A stretch of DNA of 64,000 nucleotides from contig NZ_MIHA01000008.1 of NCBI RefSeq assembly GCF_001722335.1, positions 62,001 through 126,000 of the forward strand, written 5' to 3'. This DNA is from Mycolicibacterium flavescens (GTDB taxonomy: Bacteria; Actinomycetota; Actinomycetes; Mycobacteriales; Mycobacteriaceae). Under the pieces are notes generated by a model. That model was not told the DNA's origin and made no database searches. It saw only the letters and a program-made list of their open reading frames with translations. This document shows, piece by piece, positions 1 through 9,200 of the stretch; the stretch's first letter is position 1, and each line of letters opens with the position of its first letter. A program made the position numbers and the translations under genes.

Positions 1-385
1 CGGCGGTGTGCGCGGCGGCGAGGAACTCGTCGGAACCGATGACCTGCTTGCCCGCACCCTCGACCATCGCGCGATATTCGTCGTCGGCGACCACCAGCGG
101 CTGGGTAAGCCGGTCGATGAGTTCACGCAGACCGTCGGCGGACAGCCGGTAGTTCAGCGGGGTCACCGGAACCGCGGCGCGCGCCGAGGAGAACAGCAGC
201 AGCGGCAGCATCGCCCCGCCCATGCCGACGTAGGCGACGTGCGACGCGCCCGACGCGGCGATGACACCGGCACCGCCGTCCGCGAGCGCGCTCAACTCGC
301 CTGTGGTCAGCCGTAATTCGCCTGACACCACGGCGGTGCGGTCCGGGTTGCTCGAGGCCATCTCGAGCAACAGCGCGATGCTCAT
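1..385 (-). CDS. Acyl-CoA synthetase (FadD-like), N-terminal part, cut by window edge
   Basis: The reverse strand is open from an ATG at 385 to the left edge, giving the first 128 residues of a protein that begins MSIALLLEMASSNPDRTAVV. The segment around PVTPLNYRLS is typical of the N-terminal domain of AMP-forming acyl-CoA synthetases, which activate carboxylic acids as CoA thioesters. The ATP-binding loop and the C-terminal lysine motif lie outside the window. Its ATG overlaps the TGA of the upstream SDR (ATGA), so the two genes are probably translationally coupled. The family call rests on N-terminal pattern only; the substrate is unknown. Confidence 0.75.
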   Translation of the reverse strand, partial: MSIALLLEMASSNPDRTAVVSGELRLTTGELSALADGGAGVIAASGASHVAYVGMGGAMLPLLLFSSARAAVPVTPLNYRLSADGLRELIDRLTQPLVVADDEYRAMVEGAGKQVIGSDEFLAAAHTA

Positions 386-1206
386 GATTTGTCGACGAAA
401 ATATCAAGGATGGGGTCGTCCCCACCGCCGTAACGGGACAGGTCGGTGACGCCGGACTCGGCGAGCAGCTCGGCGTCGATGAAGCACCTTCCGTTGACGT
501 CGGCCGCGGGCCGGGACAGGATCAGCGCCGCCGCGTCACCCATGATCTGCGGGTCGCGGGACCGTTCGATCGCGTCGGAGAAGCCCGGGGCGTTGGCCAC
601 CGCTGCGGTCGCAATGTAGGTCTGCGGCCACAGGCAGCTGAATCCGATTCCGGCGTCGGCATATTCGGCAGCCCAGCCCAGCGACAGCAGCGTCATACCG
701 TATTTGGACAGCGTGTAGGCGGGGTGCGCGCCCAGCCAGTGCGGGCTCATGTTGAGCGGCGGAGCCAGCGTGATGACGTGCGCGTCGGCGGACCGGCGCA
801 GGTGCGGCAGGGCCGCCTTGGTCAGCAGGAACGTGCCGCGCACGTTGATGTCCATCATCAGGTCGAACTTCTTGGCCGACAGTTCCTCGGTCGGCTCGGT
901 GGCGATGGCGCTGGCGTTGTTGATCACGATGTCGACGCCGCCGAAGTGCTCCACGGCCGCGTCGATCGCCCGCTGCACGTCCTCTTCGCGGCGCACGTCG
1001 CCGACGACCGCGACACCCTTGCCGCCGGCCTCCTCCACCTCCGCGACGGCGGTGTGGACGGTGCCGGGCAGCCTGGGATGCGGTTCGGCGGTCTTGGCCA
1101 GCAACACGATGTTCGCGCCGCGCCTGGCCGCGGCGAGCGCGATCGCCAGGCCGATACCGCGGCTGCCGCCCGAAACGACGAGCGTGCGGTCAGTGAAGGC
1201 GGACAT
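382..1206 (-). CDS. SDR oxidoreductase, HSDL2-like
   Basis: This is a 274-residue short-chain dehydrogenase. The N-terminus carries the nucleotide-binding motif SGGSRGIG, followed by NNAS in place of the usual NNAG and by the catalytic YTLSK. The stretch APPLN before the tyrosine resembles the SPPLN of hydroxysteroid dehydrogenase-like 2 (HSDL2) proteins, with alanine where the family usually has serine. The ATG at 1206 is preceded by AAAGGAG, so the longer in-frame extension to 1236 is unlikely. It is the first gene of a leftward operon with the acyl-CoA synthetase and diverges from the mutase operon. It probably oxidises or reduces a hydroxyacyl or steroid-like substrate; the exact substrate is unknown. 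Confidence 0.85.
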   Translation of the reverse strand: MSAFTDRTLVVSGGSRGIGLAIALAAARRGANIVLLAKTAEPHPRLPGTVHTAVAEVEEAGGKGVAVVGDVRREEDVQRAIDAAVEHFGGVDIVINNASAIATEPTEELSAKKFDLMMDINVRGTFLLTKAALPHLRRSADAHVITLAPPLNMSPHWLGAHPAYTLSKYGMTLLSLGWAAEYADAGIGFSCLWPQTYIATAAVANAPGFSDAIERSRDPQIMGDAAALILSRPAADVNGRCFIDAELLAESGVTDLSRYGGGDDPILDIFVDKS

Positions 1207-1264
1207 TGAACTCCTTTGACATGCGACCGGCGTCACTCGATGCTAGCCGACCCGGCACCCCGGT

Positions 1265-1303
1265 CGGTATTGACGTTCTCATTTTAAGCAAGTGCCATAA
1301 TCG
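1265..1303. promoter_or_regulatory. Direct-repeat promoter element, copy 1, with degenerate operator
   Basis: The segment begins CGGTATTG and continues through TTCTCATTTT and GCAAGT; it is repeated at 1374-1412. Bases 1266-1280 read GGTATT-GAC-GTTCTC: the right arm matches the operator motif found elsewhere in the window, the left arm is degenerate. TTGACG at 1270-1275 could be a -35 box. It lies in the divergent gap between the SDR and the mutase. Confidence 0.5.
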
Positions 1304-1373
1304 CTGTGTACCGGCCCTTCGCCGGCCTCTCCCGAGAAGCGGCAACCGCTCTCCAGTGCACGTTTCCGGCCTG

Positions 1374-1412
1374 CGGTATTGGCATTCTCATTTTCTGCAA
1401 GTACGTTATCGG
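1374..1412. promoter_or_regulatory. Direct-repeat promoter element, copy 2, just upstream of the mutase start
   Basis: Second copy of the element at 1265-1303, about 109 bp further on and matching closely over about 31 bases. Bases 1375-1389 read GGTATT-GGC-ATTCTC, again an operator-like right arm with a poor left arm. TTGGCA (1379-1384) and TACGTT (1402-1407) are spaced 17 bp apart like -35 and -10 boxes. The mutase ATG at 1415 lies so close that its mRNA may be leaderless. Confidence 0.5.
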
Positions 1413-1414
1413 GG

Positions 1415-2992
<1,578 letters not shown>

Positions 2993-3017
2993 TGGCGCGT
3001 ACACAAGGAGCAGATCT

Positions 3018-3428
3018 GTGACTCAGCCGGTCCGCGTACTGGTCGCCAAACCCGGTCTCGACGGTCATGACCGCGGCGCCAAGATCGTCGCGCGGACGCT
3101 GCGCGATGCCGGTTTCGAGGTGATCTACACCGGGATCCGGCAGCGTATCGAGGACATCGTGTCGATTGCACTGCAGGAAGATGTTGCGCTGGTGGGTCTT
3201 TCGATCCTGTCCGGCGCGCATGTGGCGTTGACCGCGCGCACGGTGGATGCGCTGCGGGAAGCCGACGCCGGTGACATCGCCGTCGTCGTCGGCGGCACCA
3301 TCCCGCAGGGCGACGTCGACAAACTGCTGTCCGCGGGCGCCGCGGCGGTGTTCCCGACGGGCACGCCGCTGGACACCCTCGTCGACGAGGTGCGCAAGCT
3401 GACCGCCGGTTCGCAGGTGGACAGATGA
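3018..3428 (+). CDS. B12-binding subunit of acyl-CoA mutase
   Basis: A 136-residue cobalamin-binding protein. The DxHxxG motif is present as DGHDRG at residues 15-20, with His17 the expected lower axial cobalt ligand; the later GLSILSG and VVGGTIP segments are the other usual contacts of this fold. It should pair with the large subunit encoded just upstream to form the complete adenosylcobalamin mutase. The GTG at 3018 has a good ribosome-binding site (AAGGAG, 7 nt upstream). Its length matches the small subunits of isobutyryl- and 2-hydroxyisobutyryl-CoA mutases. The 93 bp after it hold no recognisable gene or signal. Confidence 0.93.
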   Translation: MTQPVRVLVAKPGLDGHDRGAKIVARTLRDAGFEVIYTGIRQRIEDIVSIALQEDVALVGLSILSGAHVALTARTVDALREADAGDIAVVVGGTIPQGDVDKLLSAGAAAVFPTGTPLDTLVDEVRKLTAGSQVDR

Positions 3429-3521
3429 AATTGTCGCCGAATGTGAAACGTCGGTGATTTTTCAGAGCTTTTCCCGCCGAGGATTCACACTCGGCGCGCA
3501 ACTGCCGGAGGATGAAGTGAC

Positions 3522-4478
3522 ATGCGCCTTGGTGTGATGATCGGGGCCGAGCGCGGCGACATGTCCCGCAAGGTCAGCAAGCTGGTGTCCGACATCGAGT
3601 GGGCGGAATCGGCGGGTATGGACACCGCGTGGATGCCGCAGGTGCCCAACGATTTCGACTGTCTGACGATGGTCGCGGTGATGGCCGCCCACACCTCGAA
3701 GATCGAGCTCGGCACCGCAGTGGTCCCGCTGCAGGCGCAGCACCCGATCGCTCTTGCGCGCCAGGCGCTCTCGGTCCACGCGATGGCCGGCGGCCGGCTC
3801 GCGCTCGGTGTCGGTCCGTCGCACCACTGGATCGTGCGCGACATGCTCGGCATCCCCTACGAGAAACCGGCGGCCTACACCCGCGACTACCTCGAGGTGC
3901 TCAACGCCGCGCTGGCCGGACCCGGCGACGTCGACGTCGAGAACGACAGCTTCACGGTGCACAACCCCACGGTGCTCGGCGCGGAGAGCCCGCTGCCGGT
4001 GCTGGTGGCCGCGCTGGGCCCGGTGATGCTGCAGATCGCCGGTGAGCGCGCCGACGGCACGGTGCTGTGGATGGCCGACGAGAAGGCGATCGGCGAGCAC
4101 ATCGCCCCGAAGATCAACAAGGCCGCCGCCGAGGCGGGCCGGCCCGCACCGCGCATCGTCGCGGGCATCCCGGTGTGCCTGTGCGCGAACTCGGAGATCG
4201 AGGCGGCCAAGGAGCGGGCCAACCGCATCCTCGCCGAAGCCGAGACCTCGCCGAACTATCAGCGGCTGCTCGACCGCGGCGACGCCCGCAGCGTCGGTGA
4301 CCTGTGCGCGGCCGGGGACGAGGAAGCAATACTGCGGCGCTTCCGGCGGTTCGCCGACGCCGGTGTCACCGATCTGTCGGTCCGCCTGCTGCCGATCGGC
4401 GACAACCGCGACGAACTGGTCGCGTCGAAGTACCGGACCCGCGAGGTGATCGCCGAACTGGCCAAGCAGGTGCGGTGA
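3522..4478 (+). CDS. LLM-class flavin/F420-dependent oxidoreductase
   Basis: A 318-residue luciferase-like protein. It starts MRLGVMIGAERGD and shows the TIM-barrel family features ELGTAVVPLQAQHPIALARQ and GRLALGVGPSHHW. In mycobacteria this subfamily mostly uses F420, but the cofactor cannot be settled from sequence. A GGAGGA lies just before the ATG. It sits between the mutase genes and a CoA-transferase whose GTG overlaps its TGA, so it belongs to the mutase operon. A role in oxidising or reducing a CoA-pathway intermediate is inferred from that position only. Confidence 0.8.
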   Translation: MRLGVMIGAERGDMSRKVSKLVSDIEWAESAGMDTAWMPQVPNDFDCLTMVAVMAAHTSKIELGTAVVPLQAQHPIALARQALSVHAMAGGRLALGVGPSHHWIVRDMLGIPYEKPAAYTRDYLEVLNAALAGPGDVDVENDSFTVHNPTVLGAESPLPVLVAALGPVMLQIAGERADGTVLWMADEKAIGEHIAPKINKAAAEAGRPAPRIVAGIPVCLCANSEIEAAKERANRILAEAETSPNYQRLLDRGDARSVGDLCAAGDEEAILRRFRRFADAGVTDLSVRLLPIGDNRDELVASKYRTREVIAELAKQVR

Positions 4479-5530
4479 GCGCCGGCCCGCTGGCCGGCAT
4501 CCGGATCATCGAGGTCGGGGTCATGCTGGCCGGTCCGTACGCGACGATGCTGCTGGCCGACCTCGGCGCGGAGGTCATCAAGGTCGAACCGCCGGGCGGC
4601 GAGATCTCCCGGCAGGTCAGCGACAGCTACTTCGCGAGCCTGAACCGCAACAAGAAGAGCGTCGTCCTGGATCTGCGCTCGGACGCCGGACGGCAGCGAC
4701 TCGGCGAACTCGTCGCGGATTCCCATGCGCTGCTGGTGAACATGAAGCCGTCGGCGATCAGGAAGCTCGGGCTGACCTACGAGTCGCTGCGCCGGTACAA
4801 CGAGCGGATCGTGTGTGTGGCGATGACCGGCTTCGGCCTCGAGGGCGGCGACGACCCGGCGTTCGACTACGTCATCCAGGCCGCGACCGGGGTCGCCGCG
4901 ATGACCGGCCATCCCGACGGGCCGCCCACGCTGCCCGGATACTCGTCGGCCGACAACTCGACCGGTCTGGCCGCCGCGCTCGGGTTGCTGGCGCAGATCG
5001 TCTCCGGCCGGGGCGGGCAGGTCGACGTGTGCCTGCGAGACGTGATGTTGTCGCAGCTGAACTACCGGGCGTCGGCGTATCTCAACGACGGCGCCGCGCC
5101 GCTGCGCTATCCGTACGGCGCGCACTCGTACTACGTTCCCGCGCAACTGTTTGCGACGGCTGACGGGTACCTGGCGCTGTTCATCACCCACGACGGCTTC
5201 TGGCGCGCGTTCGCGGGCGAGGCCGGCATCGAGGGCTTCCCGACCATGGCCGAGCGCGCGGCGCGGCGCGACGCGGTGCTCGAAGTGGTGTCCTCGGCGC
5301 TGGCCACCGACACCGCCGCCAACTGGGAGACGCGGCTGCGACCGCTGGGCATTCCGGTGGCCGCGGTGCGCACGCTGCCCGAAGCGCTGGAGCGCACACC
5401 CGAGATGGTGGTCACCGCTGGCGATTTCCGGTTGGTCGGCAGCCCGATCCGGATCGACGGCTACCAACCCGAGTACCGGCCGGCGCCCGCCGTCGACGAG
5501 CACGGCGATGCGGCGACTCAGTCGTCGTAG
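4475..5530 (+). CDS. CaiB/BaiF family (type III) CoA-transferase or acyl-CoA racemase
   Basis: A 351-residue protein of the formyl-CoA transferase/alpha-methylacyl-CoA racemase superfamily. The N-terminus has GPYATMLLADLGAEVIKVE, and the candidate catalytic aspartate is in SADNSTG. It could move CoA between acids, or racemise a 2-methylacyl-CoA; the second role would suit a pathway with a B12 mutase. The GTG at 4475 overlaps the LLM stop by 4 bp. Its 3' end overlaps the convergent ferredoxin gene by 13 bp. The family is clear; transferase versus racemase is not. Confidence 0.85.
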   Translation: MSAGPLAGIRIIEVGVMLAGPYATMLLADLGAEVIKVEPPGGEISRQVSDSYFASLNRNKKSVVLDLRSDAGRQRLGELVADSHALLVNMKPSAIRKLGLTYESLRRYNERIVCVAMTGFGLEGGDDPAFDYVIQAATGVAAMTGHPDGPPTLPGYSSADNSTGLAAALGLLAQIVSGRGGQVDVCLRDVMLSQLNYRASAYLNDGAAPLRYPYGAHSYYVPAQLFATADGYLALFITHDGFWRAFAGEAGIEGFPTMAERAARRDAVLEVVSSALATDTAANWETRLRPLGIPVAAVRTLPEALERTPEMVVTAGDFRLVGSPIRIDGYQPEYRPAPAVDEHGDAATQSS

Positions 5531-5826
5531 GTGACGCTGATCGAATCGGTGTCCGGAGTCGCTTGGCAGGTCAGGATGTATCCCTCTTCCACCTCGTCGT
5601 CCTCGAGGGCGTCGTTGACGCGCATCGTGGCGTGGCCCTCCAACACCTTGCCCATGCAGGTGCCGCAGTTGCCGGCTTCGCAGGAGAACGGCGGGGACAG
5701 TCCTGCCCGCCGCGCGCTCTCCAGCAGCGTCTCGTCGGGCTTGCGCACCACCGAGACCTTCTTGCGGTCGAGCACGATCGTCACCTGCCCGCCGGGAGTG
5801 GCCTCAGGCGTCGGATCCGCGGTCAT
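5518..5826 (-). CDS. [2Fe-2S] plant-type ferredoxin
   Basis: A 102-residue ferredoxin with the cysteine pattern C-x4-C-x2-C (CEAGNCGTC) and a distal cysteine in LTCQA. It has the ferredoxin domain only, without a fused flavin reductase, so it must receive electrons from a separate reductase that is not in this window. The ATG at 5826 has AGGAG upstream; the longer start at 5844 is less likely. It is transcribed away from the FadD operon, and the gap between them holds a perfect operator (5860-5874). The Rieske oxygenase at 53246-54568 lies behind the same type of operator and is a plausible partner. Confidence 0.92.
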   Translation of the reverse strand: MTADPTPEATPGGQVTIVLDRKKVSVVRKPDETLLESARRAGLSPPFSCEAGNCGTCMGKVLEGHATMRVNDALEDDEVEEGYILTCQATPDTDSISVTYDD

Positions 5827-5859
5827 GAGCTCTCCTGGGCACATAGGTTCTGTTCAGAT

Positions 5860-5874
5860 GAGAATATCATTCTC
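5860..5874. promoter_or_regulatory. Operator-like inverted repeat GAGAAT-ATC-ATTCTC
   Basis: Perfect 6-bp arms separated by 3 bp, in the divergent gap between the ferredoxin and the FadD operon. The motif recurs at 11782, 15295, 45226-45312, 46089 and 55145. TACGAT at 5884-5889 could be the rightward -10 box. Confidence 0.7.
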
Positions 5875-5930
5875 TTTTAATGATACGATCTTCTCGCAAC
5901 ATCGTGCGACACGGGTAGTGAGGACAGGGT

Positions 5931-7331
5931 GTGAGTGAGGAGCCGGTCGCGCTCGCGTTCGAGGAGCGGGAGTACAGCCTGGCCGAACTCGACGCACTGA
6001 CCAGCGGAATGGCGGCCACACTCGCAGACCGCGGGGTCCGGGCCGGCGACCGGGTCGCGCTGATGTCGTCCAACCGCCCCGAGTTCGTCATTGCGCTGCA
6101 GGCGGTCTGGCGACTGGGTGCCGCCGCCGTGCTGATGAGCCCGGCGTGGAAACGCACCGAAGCCGAGCACGCGATCGCGTTGACCCGACCCGGCCACGCC
6201 GTCGGTGACCATCCGGTACTGGCCGAGCTCATGCCGATGCTGTCCCTCGACGATCCGATCACCCCCGGGCAACGGACGTTCGACGTGGTTCCGGCCGACC
6301 GTGACGCGCTGTTCGTGTTCAGCTCCGGCACCACCGGCATGCCGAAGGCGGTGCGGCACACGCACGCGTCGTTCGCCGTCGCCGTCGAGCACTGGCGCGC
6401 GGCGCTGCAGCTCACCTCGGCCGACCGCATGCAGATCATGACGCCACCGTCGCACATCCTCGGTCTGCTCAACATCGTGATGGCGCTGGACACCGGAACC
6501 TGGATCCGGCTGCACCGGCGCTTCGACATCGACCTGATGCTGCAGCACATCGAGAGCGACCGGATCACCATCGAGATGGCCGTCGCACCAATCGCTTTGG
6601 CACTCGCGGCGCACCCGGACCTGGAATCACACGACCTTTCGTCGCTGCGGTACATCATGTGGTGCGCCACACCGGTCACCGAGAGCGTCGCCGAGGCCGT
6701 CACCGCCAGGACTCAGGTGACGTGGGTGACCGCCTACGGGGCCAGTGAACTGCCGGTGATCGCGTGCAACGACCTCGACGGCAAGCACCTCGACACCGTG
6801 GGCAAACCGGTTCCGGGGGTTCGCGTGCGGGTGGTGTCACTCGACGACGGTGAGCCGCTGGGCGCCGACGGTGTCGGCGAGATCCAGGTGCGCTCGGAAT
6901 CGGTGATGGCGGGCTATCTTCCGGAGTCGGCGACCCCCGACGCGTTCGACGACGGCTGGTACCGGACCGGCGACGTCGGCACCCTCGACAGCGAAGGCTG
7001 GTTGCGGATCACCGACCGGTCGAAAGAGATGATCAAGGTGCGCGGCTTCCAGGTCGCGCCCGCCGAGATCGAAGCGGTGCTGCACGGCCATCCCGCGGTC
7101 GACGACTGCGCGGTGTTCGGCGTCCCCGACCCGGTCAACGGAGAGGCGATCGTCGCCGCGGTCAAGACCCACGCGTCGGTGACCGCCGAGGAACTGCAAG
7201 CGCTGGTCGGCGAGCGGCTGGCAGCATACAAGCGGCTCACGCGGGTGGCGTTCGTCGCCGAGATCCCGCGGCTGCCATCAGGAAAGGTCTTGCGTCGAGT
7301 GTTGAAGGAGCGTCTGTGGACGTCCGTCTGA
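5931..7331 (+). CDS. Acyl-CoA synthetase (AMP-forming, FadD-like)
   Basis: A 466-residue acyl-CoA ligase. It shows the ATP-binding loop SSGTTGMPKAVRHTH, the hinge region WYRTGDVG, RSKEMIKVRGFQVAPAEIE, and the C-terminal PSGKVLRR with the adenylation lysine. It would activate a carboxylic acid to feed the acyl-CoA dehydrogenases and crotonase encoded directly downstream. It is shorter than most FadD proteins (about 500-550), with a compact N-terminal domain. It starts at GTG 5931, and its 3' end overlaps the next gene by 16 bp. The perfect operator 57 bp upstream suggests repressor control. Confidence 0.92.
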   Translation: MSEEPVALAFEEREYSLAELDALTSGMAATLADRGVRAGDRVALMSSNRPEFVIALQAVWRLGAAAVLMSPAWKRTEAEHAIALTRPGHAVGDHPVLAELMPMLSLDDPITPGQRTFDVVPADRDALFVFSSGTTGMPKAVRHTHASFAVAVEHWRAALQLTSADRMQIMTPPSHILGLLNIVMALDTGTWIRLHRRFDIDLMLQHIESDRITIEMAVAPIALALAAHPDLESHDLSSLRYIMWCATPVTESVAEAVTARTQVTWVTAYGASELPVIACNDLDGKHLDTVGKPVPGVRVRVVSLDDGEPLGADGVGEIQVRSESVMAGYLPESATPDAFDDGWYRTGDVGTLDSEGWLRITDRSKEMIKVRGFQVAPAEIEAVLHGHPAVDDCAVFGVPDPVNGEAIVAAVKTHASVTAEELQALVGERLAAYKRLTRVAFVAEIPRLPSGKVLRRVLKERLWTSV

Positions 7332-8128
7332 CCAGTGAACAACAGCAGCTGCGGGCGGCCGCCGCGGCCGTGGCCGACGAACTCGGACCCGGTTCGGTGG
7401 CCGATCTCGACGACGCGAGTCGGGTGGCGCGGCTGGAGAAGGCCGTGCACGCCACCGGTTTTCGCACGTTGCGCTCGGACGGCGCGTCGGGTGTGGAAGT
7501 GGCGATCGTGGCCGAGGAGTTCGCGCGCGGGCTGGTCGACGTGCCGTTCGTCGGTCCGATACTCGCCGACGACCTGCAGTCGCGGTGCGGACATGCCCCC
7601 GCCGCGGCCGACGACGGCGAGTCGGTCGACCTGACGCGCAGCCTCGCCGGTGTCGTGGAGTCCCCGCCGGAACTGGCCGAGCTCTCCGAGGAGGACGCCG
7701 GCCGGTGGCGTGCGCTGGCGTTGACCGTGACCTGCGCCGACCTCGTCGGGGCGGCCCGCGGCACGCATGCGTTGGCTGTCGAGTACGCCAAGGTCCGCGA
7801 GCAGTACGGCGCGACGATCGGGTCCTACCAGGCGGTCGGGCACCTGCTGGCCGAAAGCCTGGCGTTGATCGAAGGGGCGGTCAGCGTGTCGCGGCACGCT
7901 GCGTGGGCGGTCGACGAGCTGCCGGTCGCCGAGGCGATCGAGGCGGCCCGGGTAGCCAAGATCTACTGCGCGCGAAGCGCATTGACGGTGTGCGAGACGT
8001 CGATCCAGGTGCACGGCGGGATCGGCAACACCTGGGAGTGCCTCGCGCATGTGTATCTGCGGCGGGTACTGGCCGCGACCGAGACGTGGCCCGTGAAGCT
8101 GGAGGAGTTGACCATTGGACTTTCGTGA
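7316..8128 (+). CDS. Acyl-CoA dehydrogenase, small subunit type
   Basis: Only 270 residues, well below the roughly 380 of a full acyl-CoA dehydrogenase. It keeps the FAD-contact segment REQYGATIGSYQAVGH and the C-terminal IQVHGGIGNTWE but has a short, poorly conserved N-terminal half and no ER motif for the catalytic glutamate. The next gene overlaps it by 14 bp and encodes a full-length partner. This pairing resembles the alpha2beta2 mycobacterial FadE enzymes of steroid side-chain oxidation, in which the two subunits share the FAD and active sites. The GTG at 7316 follows GAAGGAG. Confidence 0.85.
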   Translation: MDVRLTSEQQQLRAAAAAVADELGPGSVADLDDASRVARLEKAVHATGFRTLRSDGASGVEVAIVAEEFARGLVDVPFVGPILADDLQSRCGHAPAAADDGESVDLTRSLAGVVESPPELAELSEEDAGRWRALALTVTCADLVGAARGTHALAVEYAKVREQYGATIGSYQAVGHLLAESLALIEGAVSVSRHAAWAVDELPVAEAIEAARVAKIYCARSALTVCETSIQVHGGIGNTWECLAHVYLRRVLAATETWPVKLEELTIGLS

Positions 8129-9200
8129 TTCGCCGGAGGAAGCGGAGTTCCGGACCCGGCTGCGCGACTGGCTGACCGAGCAGAAGGGCAAGTTCCCGAC
8201 ATCGGGTGACGAGTACTGGGCCGCTCAGGGCGCCTGGCACCAGGCTCTGTACCAGGCCGGGTTCTTCGGCACCTCGTGGCCCGAAGAGTACGGCGGGCAG
8301 GATCTTCCGCCGGTCTACGACGTGATCGTCGACGAGGAGATCGCCAAGGCGGGCGCCCCCGCGCGGCCGAGCCTGGGGTACCTGGTCGTGGGGTTGTCGC
8401 ATCACGGCAGCGAGGAACTGCGGCAGCGGTTCCTGCCCGGCATGATCAACGGCACCGAACGCTGGTGTCAGGGTTTCTCCGAGCCCGGTGCGGGCTCGGA
8501 TCTGGCGTCGCTGACGACGACGGCGACCCGCGAGGGCGACGAGTACGTGATCCACGGGCACAAGATCTGGACCAGCTACTCCGACGTCGCCGACTGGTGT
8601 CTGCTGCTGGCCCGCACGGACAAGGATGTGGCCAAGCACAAGGGGATCTCGGCGTTCATCGTGCCGATGCACCAGGACGGCATCGAACAGCGGCCGCTGA
8701 AGATGATCAGCGGGGTCACCAAGGAATTCGGCCAGGTGCTGTTCGACGGTGCGCGCGTGCCGGCGGCCAACATGGTCGGCGCGCCCGGCGAGGGCTGGAA
8801 GCTGGCGATGACCGTCGTCAGCCACGAACGCGAACCGTCGACGCTGGGCTTCTCGGCGCGGTACGGAAAGCTGGTGCGCCAGTTGGCCACCCGGGTCGGC
8901 CCGGCACCCGAGGAACTGGCGTGGGCGTGGGTGCAGACCGAGATGCTGCGGTTGCACGTGCGCAGGCGGCTGTCCGAGCAGCTGGACGGGTTGACCCACG
9001 GGCCGCAGGGCTCGCTGGACAAGCTGCTGATGACGTGGACTGAGCAGTCCGTCGGCCATGCCGCGCTGGCCACCGTCGGCACCGGCGACGAGGAGTTGTT
9101 CGGCGCCTACATGTACAGCCGCGCGCAGAGCGTCATGGGCGGTACGTCGCAGATTCAGAAGAACATCATCGCGCAGCGAATTCTTGGATTGGGGTCCTGA
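8115..9200 (+). CDS. Acyl-CoA dehydrogenase, large partner subunit
   Basis: A 361-residue acyl-CoA dehydrogenase with FSEPGAGSDLASL in the middle domain and GGTSQIQKNIIAQ near the C-terminus. The candidate catalytic glutamate is in the HEREP motif, where isovaleryl-CoA dehydrogenase carries its base, rather than at the MCAD position, which is glycine here. The start is TTG at 8115, supported by GGAGGAG 7 nt upstream. It probably forms a heteromer with the preceding 270-residue subunit and introduces a 2,3-double bond into the acyl-CoA made by the FadD of this operon. Confidence 0.88.
   Translation: MDFRDSPEEAEFRTRLRDWLTEQKGKFPTSGDEYWAAQGAWHQALYQAGFFGTSWPEEYGGQDLPPVYDVIVDEEIAKAGAPARPSLGYLVVGLSHHGSEELRQRFLPGMINGTERWCQGFSEPGAGSDLASLTTTATREGDEYVIHGHKIWTSYSDVADWCLLLARTDKDVAKHKGISAFIVPMHQDGIEQRPLKMISGVTKEFGQVLFDGARVPAANMVGAPGEGWKLAMTVVSHEREPSTLGFSARYGKLVRQLATRVGPAPEELAWAWVQTEMLRLHVRRRLSEQLDGLTHGPQGSLDKLLMTWTEQSVGHAALATVGTGDEELFGAYMYSRAQSVMGGTSQIQKNIIAQRILGLGS

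Noticed and set aside
1379..1414. TTG at 1379 as the mutase start
   Set aside because: It would put the promoter repeat inside the coding region; the ATG at 1415 fits the family N-terminus.
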